Of a DNA stretch of 64,000 nt, positions 60,470 to 64,000 are shown one piece after another; the stretch's first letter is position 1, and the number at the start of each line of letters is the position of its first letter. The stretch lies in NCBI RefSeq assembly GCF_003217775.1, contig NZ_QJVJ01000007.1, forward strand, positions 248,001 to 312,000, given 5' to 3'. The notes under the pieces are model-generated. The model worked only from the letters and a program-made list of their open reading frames with translations, searched no databases and had not been told where the DNA came from. A program made the position numbers and the translations under genes. Source of the DNA: Paenibacillus flagellatus (lineage in GTDB: Bacteria; Bacillota; Bacilli; Paenibacillales; NBRC-103111).

Positions 60470-63106
60470 ATGAAAGCAGCAGACATTCGCCGGAAGTGGC
60501 TGGAGTTTTTCGCGGAGAAAGGACACAAGATCGAGCCGAGCGCCTCGCTCGTGCCGCACAACGACCCTTCGCTGCTCTGGATCAACGCGGGTATGGCGCC
60601 GCTCAAGCCGTACTTCGACGGCCGCGTCGTCCCGGAAAACCCGCGCATCGCCAACTCGCAGAAATGCATCCGCACGAACGACATCGAGAACGTCGGCAAG
60701 ACGCGCCGCCACCATACGATGTTCGAAATGCTCGGCAACTTCTCGATCGGCGACTACTTCAAGGAAGAGACGATTACGTGGGCATGGGAGTTTCTGACCG
60801 ACAAGCGGTGGATCGGCTTCGATCCCGAGCGGCTGTCCGTCACCGTTTATCCGGAAGATACGGAAGCGTTCGAGTTTTGGAACAAGAAGATCGGCATTCC
60901 GGAAAACCGCATTTACAAGCTGCAGGACAACTTCTGGGATATCGGCGAAGGGCCGTGCGGACCGTGTACGGAAATTTTTTACGACCGCGGCGACAAGTAC
61001 GGCGATCTGAACGATCCCGAATGCTGGCCGGGCGGCGAGAACGAGCGGTTCCTCGAAGTATGGAACCTCGTCTTCTCGCAATTCAACCATAACAAGGACG
61101 GCAGCTACACCCCGCTGCCGAACAAGAACATCGATACCGGCGCCGGCCTCGAGCGGCTCGCCTCCATTCTCCAGGACGTCGACTCGAACTTCGACACCGA
61201 CCTGTTCCAGCCGATCATCCAGGAGACGTGCCGGATCGCCGGCGTAACGTACCATACGAACGAAGAGCACGACATAGCGCTGAAGGTCATCGCCGACCAT
61301 ATCCGCACGGTCGTCTTCTCCGTCGGGGACGGCGTGCTGCCGTCCAACGAAGGACGCGGCTACGTCATCCGCCGCTTGCTGCGCCGCGCCGTCCGCTACG
61401 GGAAGGCGCTCGGCATCGATAAGCCGTTCCTGTACAAGCTGACGCCGATCGTGGGCGACATTATGGGCGCCTACTATCCGGAAGTGGTGGAAAAGCGCGA
61501 GTTCATCGAGAAGGTGATCCGCAACGAGGAGGAGCGGTTCCACGAGACGCTGTCGGACGGACTCGACATGCTGTCGTCGATCGCGGCCGGGCTGAAGAAG
61601 GAAGGCCGCACCGTCATCGGCGGGCAGGACGCGTTCCGCTTGTACGATACGTACGGCTTCCCGCTCGATCTGACCGAGGACTTCGCGGCGGAGAACGGCT
61701 TCACCGTCGATTCGGAAGGGTTCGAGAAGGAGATGGAGGCGCAGCGCAGCCGCGCCCGCTCGGCTCGCCAAGAGGCGGACAGCATGAAGGTGCAGGGCGG
61801 ACCGTTCGCCGATTTTACGGTTAAAACGGAGTTTGTTGGATATAATGATCTGGTAACAAGTGCTAAAATAATCGCCATCGTGCACGGCGATGCGTTCGTC
61901 GACATGGCGGGCGCCGGGGAAACGTGCCAAGTCGTGCTCGACCGGACTCCGTTCTACGCGGAGAGCGGCGGCCAGGTGAGCGACCGCGGCGCGCTGCTGA
62001 ACGATCAGCTGCAAGCCGACGTCGAGGACGTCTGGAAGGCGCCGCACGGCCAGCACGTGCAAACCGTCAAAGTCGTCAAGGGCACGATTCGCAAAGGCGA
62101 CCCCGTGCGTGCCGAAGTGCATGCGGGCAAACGCGACGACATCGTCAAAAACCATACGGCGACGCACCTGCTGCACAAGGCGCTGAAGGAGACGCTCGGC
62201 GACCACGTCAACCAGGCGGGCTCGCTCGTCGAGCCGGACCGGCTGCGCTTCGACTTCTCGCACTTCGGCGCGATCAGCGCCGACGAGCTGGCGGAGATCG
62301 AGCGGCGCGTCAACGAGCAGATTTGGAGACGGACGGGCGTGACGATCGAGCAGAAGCCGATCGCGGAAGCGAAGGCGATGGGCGCCATGGCGCTGTTCGG
62401 CGAGAAGTACGGCGACGTCGTCCGCGTCGTGCAGGTCGGCACATACAGCATCGAGCTGTGCGGCGGCTGCCACGTGGGCAATACGGCCGAGATCGGGCTG
62501 TTCAAAATCGTCAGCGAGAGCGGCATCGGCTCCGGCGTCCGCCGGATCGAGGCGGTGACCGGGCGGGGCGCGTACCTGTATCTCGACGGCCAGCTTCAGC
62601 TGCTTCGCGAGGCGGCGTCTCTGCTCAAGTCGAACGTGCCGGACGTGCCGAAGCGCGTCGATGCAATGCTTGCCCAGATCAAGGAGCTGAACCGCGAGAA
62701 CGAATCGCTGCGCGGCAAGCTGAGCGCGATCGAGGCCGGCTCGCTCGCCGACGGCGCGAAGACGGTCGCCGGCGTGACGCTGCTCGCGGCGAAGGTGAAC
62801 GCGGGCGACATGGACTCGCTGCGCCATATCGTCGACCAGATGAAGGCGAAGCTCGGCTCGGCCGTCATCGTGCTCGGCGCGGTCAGCGACGACAAGGTGA
62901 ACCTCGTCGCCGCGGTGACGCCGGACTTGGTGCAGCGCGGCTTCCACGCCGGCAAGCTGGTGAAGGAAGCGGCGGCCCGCTGCGGAGGCGGCGGGGGCGG
63001 ACGGCCGGACATGGCGCAAGCCGGCGGCAAGGAGCCGTCCAAGCTGGCCGAAGCGCTGCAGGCGGTCGAATCGCTCGTAGCCGACCAAGCCGGAACGGCG
63101 CGATAA
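60470..63106 (+). CDS. alaS: Alanine-tRNA ligase
   Basis: An 878-residue class II synthetase. The aminoacylation domain starts [19 protein letters not shown] and contains [13 protein letters not shown] and [20 protein letters not shown]. The editing domain has the zinc motif in [17 protein letters not shown] (HxxxH) and [15 protein letters not shown]. The C-Ala domain ends with a glycine-rich [20 protein letters not shown] 60470 lies nine bases after GGAGG. The gene is T-box controlled and followed by ireB and ruvX, as in Bacillus (alaS-yrzL-yrrK). One AT-rich patch lies inside the gene near 61820-61875. Confidence 0.98.
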   Translation: MKAADIRRKWLEFFAEKGHKIEPSASLVPHNDPSLLWINAGMAPLKPYFDGRVVPENPRIANSQKCIRTNDIENVGKTRRHHTMFEMLGNFSIGDYFKEETITWAWEFLTDKRWIGFDPERLSVTVYPEDTEAFEFWNKKIGIPENRIYKLQDNFWDIGEGPCGPCTEIFYDRGDKYGDLNDPECWPGGENERFLEVWNLVFSQFNHNKDGSYTPLPNKNIDTGAGLERLASILQDVDSNFDTDLFQPIIQETCRIAGVTYHTNEEHDIALKVIADHIRTVVFSVGDGVLPSNEGRGYVIRRLLRRAVRYGKALGIDKPFLYKLTPIVGDIMGAYYPEVVEKREFIEKVIRNEEERFHETLSDGLDMLSSIAAGLKKEGRTVIGGQDAFRLYDTYGFPLDLTEDFAAENGFTVDSEGFEKEMEAQRSRARSARQEADSMKVQGGPFADFTVKTEFVGYNDLVTSAKIIAIVHGDAFVDMAGAGETCQVVLDRTPFYAESGGQVSDRGALLNDQLQADVEDVWKAPHGQHVQTVKVVKGTIRKGDPVRAEVHAGKRDDIVKNHTATHLLHKALKETLGDHVNQAGSLVEPDRLRFDFSHFGAISADELAEIERRVNEQIWRRTGVTIEQKPIAEAKAMGAMALFGEKYGDVVRVVQVGTYSIELCGGCHVGNTAEIGLFKIVSESGIGSGVRRIEAVTGRGAYLYLDGQLQLLREAASLLKSNVPDVPKRVDAMLAQIKELNRENESLRGKLSAIEAGSLADGAKTVAGVTLLAAKVNAGDMDSLRHIVDQMKAKLGSAVIVLGAVSDDKVNLVAAVTPDLVQRGFHAGKLVKEAAARCGGGGGGRPDMAQAGGKEPSKLAEALQAVESLVADQAGTAR

Positions 63107-63113
63107 AGCGAAT

Positions 63114-63147
63114 GTCGGACGGGCCGCGAATTTTTGGCCGGTCCGAC
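63114..63147 (+). other. Hairpin between alaS and ireB
   Basis: GTCGGACGGGCC and GGCCGGTCCGAC (one mismatch) with a 10-base loop that contains the only T-run. It is not a standard terminator; it may attenuate transcription or stabilize the alaS message. Confidence 0.5.
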
Positions 63148-63240
63148 AGGAATTTTGTCGCAGGCGGCGAATAAATAGATGTAAGGCGATGCCTAAATTT
63201 TTACAAATCGCGCTTTTCAGCAATCGGGGGTGTTCTGGTG

Positions 63241-63501
63241 ATGAATCCGATGGACAAAACGATGAAGTTCGACGTCAAAGCCGAAGGCGTGGAAACGTCG
63301 CCGAAGGAAGTCCTTCTGGCCGTATATGACGCCTTGCAGGAGAAAGGGTACAATCCGATCAACCAAATCGTCGGGTACCTGCTGTCCGGCGACCCTGCGT
63401 TCATACCCCGCCACAACAACGCGAGAAGCTTGATCCGCAAGCGGGAGCGGGACGAACTGATCGAGGAGCTCGTCCGCTTCTACTTGCAGCATCATAAATA
63501 A
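63241..63501 (+). CDS. ireB: IreB family regulatory phosphoprotein (YrzL, DUF965)
   Basis: An 86-residue protein. It begins [20 protein letters not shown], with [40 protein letters not shown] and ELVRFYL, matching the whole IreB family. In Enterococcus IreB is phosphorylated by the kinase IreK and affects cephalosporin resistance; the conserved N-terminal threonine lies in KTMKFD. The position between alaS and ruvX is conserved in Firmicutes. GGGGGTG precedes the start. Confidence 0.93.
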   Translation: MNPMDKTMKFDVKAEGVETSPKEVLLAVYDALQEKGYNPINQIVGYLLSGDPAFIPRHNNARSLIRKRERDELIEELVRFYLQHHK

Positions 63502-63599
63502 CCGTCGGCCGGTGGAACGTTCCATCGGCTTCCGTGCTATGGGACCGGCTCCGCCCGGAGCCGGCCCGTAAGCGGCGGATACGGGATGGGAGACGTGCG

Positions 63600-64000
63600 A
63601 TGGGCCGAACGATGGGATTGGACTACGGGGACAAGACGATCGGAGTCGCGGTCAGCGACGCGTTCGGCTGGACGGCGCAGGGGATCGAGGTGATCCGGCG
63701 CCGCAAGCCCGAGGACGATCTGGACCGGCTTCGCGAGCTCGTCCGCGAATACGAGGTTTCCGAATTCGTGGTCGGTTTGCCGAAAAACATGAATAACACG
63801 ATCGGTCCGCGAGGAGAATTATGTATGGCGTTCGCGCGATCGTTGGAAGAAGCGATGCAGCTGCCCGTCAAGCTATGGGACGAACGGCTGTCGACGGTGT
63901 CCGCGCAGCGGACGCTGATCGAAGCCGACGTCAGCCGCAAGAAGCGCAAGCAGGTGATCGACAAGATGGCGGCCGCCATCATTTTGCAAAACTACTTGGA
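63600..64000 (+). CDS. ruvX: Holliday junction resolvase RuvX/YqgF (partial at window end)
   Basis: The first 133 residues of a protein that normally has about 140. The RNase H-like fold starts [20 protein letters not shown], then [20 protein letters not shown], the family motif [15 protein letters not shown], and [20 protein letters not shown] at the end of the window. It is thought to act in 16S rRNA end processing or junction resolution. GGGAG precedes ATG 63600; ATG 63612 is an alternative. It follows ireB as in B. subtilis. Confidence 0.93.
   Translation, partial: MGRTMGLDYGDKTIGVAVSDAFGWTAQGIEVIRRRKPEDDLDRLRELVREYEVSEFVVGLPKNMNNTIGPRGELCMAFARSLEEAMQLPVKLWDERLSTVSAQRTLIEADVSRKKRKQVIDKMAAAIILQNYL

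Noticed and set aside
60434-63223. Open frame of 929 codons opposite alaS
   Set aside because: It is an antisense shadow of alaS with no domain. The same applies to the long minus frames at 56595-59138, 45524-47785 and 12483-14657.

Overview
The window is GC-rich (roughly 62 % by eye) DNA from a spore-forming Firmicute, most likely Paenibacillaceae (Paenibacillus or Cohnella type). The evidence is a Bacillus-type housekeeping set (cymR, cysteine desulfurase, mnmA, yrrD-like, an AI-2E/YrrI-like protein, T-box-controlled alaS, ireB, ruvX), a yuaF-yuaG (flotillin) pair, collagen-like and DUF4183 proteins typical of spore surfaces, and many CUT1 sugar importers without their own ATPase.

Layout. 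1-1703: end of a sugar ABC permease and a FAD oxidoreductase. 2.3-14.0 kb: a sugar-catabolism regulon made of a five-gene enzyme operon (Gfo/Idh, HpcH/HpaI aldolase, two SDRs, aldo/keto reductase), a membrane-bound AraC regulator, and permease-permease-NagA-binding protein. Three promoters here (about 2052, 9211 and 12398) share one 14-bp box placed exactly 25 bp upstream of a -10-like hexamer. 14.1-16.3 kb: IclR regulator and an oxidoreductase behind a promoter with twin dyad sites. 16.4-24.2 kb: mnmA, cymR, cysteine desulfurase, yrrD-like gene and zinc-ribbon protein, then a MarR / ArsA-Get3-like ATPase / small protein / membrane protein module with two matching palindromic operators, then the YrrI-like protein. 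24.2-37.1 kb: nitrilase plus GNAT, YdcF, sugar isomerase, NfeD plus flotillin, HD-GYP, a lipoprotein, an AraC/two-oxidoreductase divergon, spore-surface proteins, YiaA/B and DeoR. 37.2-41.4 kb: EamA, YitT, a MITE-like element, and an S-layer-anchored 5'-nucleotidase-like protein that lacks metal ligands.

41.7-48.6 kb: LacI regulator with twin AAACCGGTTT operators, binding protein, LplB/LplC-type permeases, PHP hydrolase and EEP phosphatase. 48.6-49.6 kb: HxlR and isochorismatase-family hydrolase. 49.7-59.9 kb: a polysaccharide-utilization locus with a YesM/YesN-type two-component system, SurA-like chaperone, beta-helix polysaccharide-degrading protein and CUT1 importer; its two promoters each overlap a consensus cre (CcpA) site. 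60.0 kb to the end: T-box, alaS, ireB and partial ruvX.

The conserved order cymR-yrvO-yrrD-yrrI-alaS-yrzL-yrrK of Bacillus subtilis can be followed across the window, but about 36 kb of accessory, mostly carbohydrate-related genes separates the yrrI-like gene from alaS, and mnmA is inverted. No tRNA, rRNA, CRISPR array or intact transposase was found.
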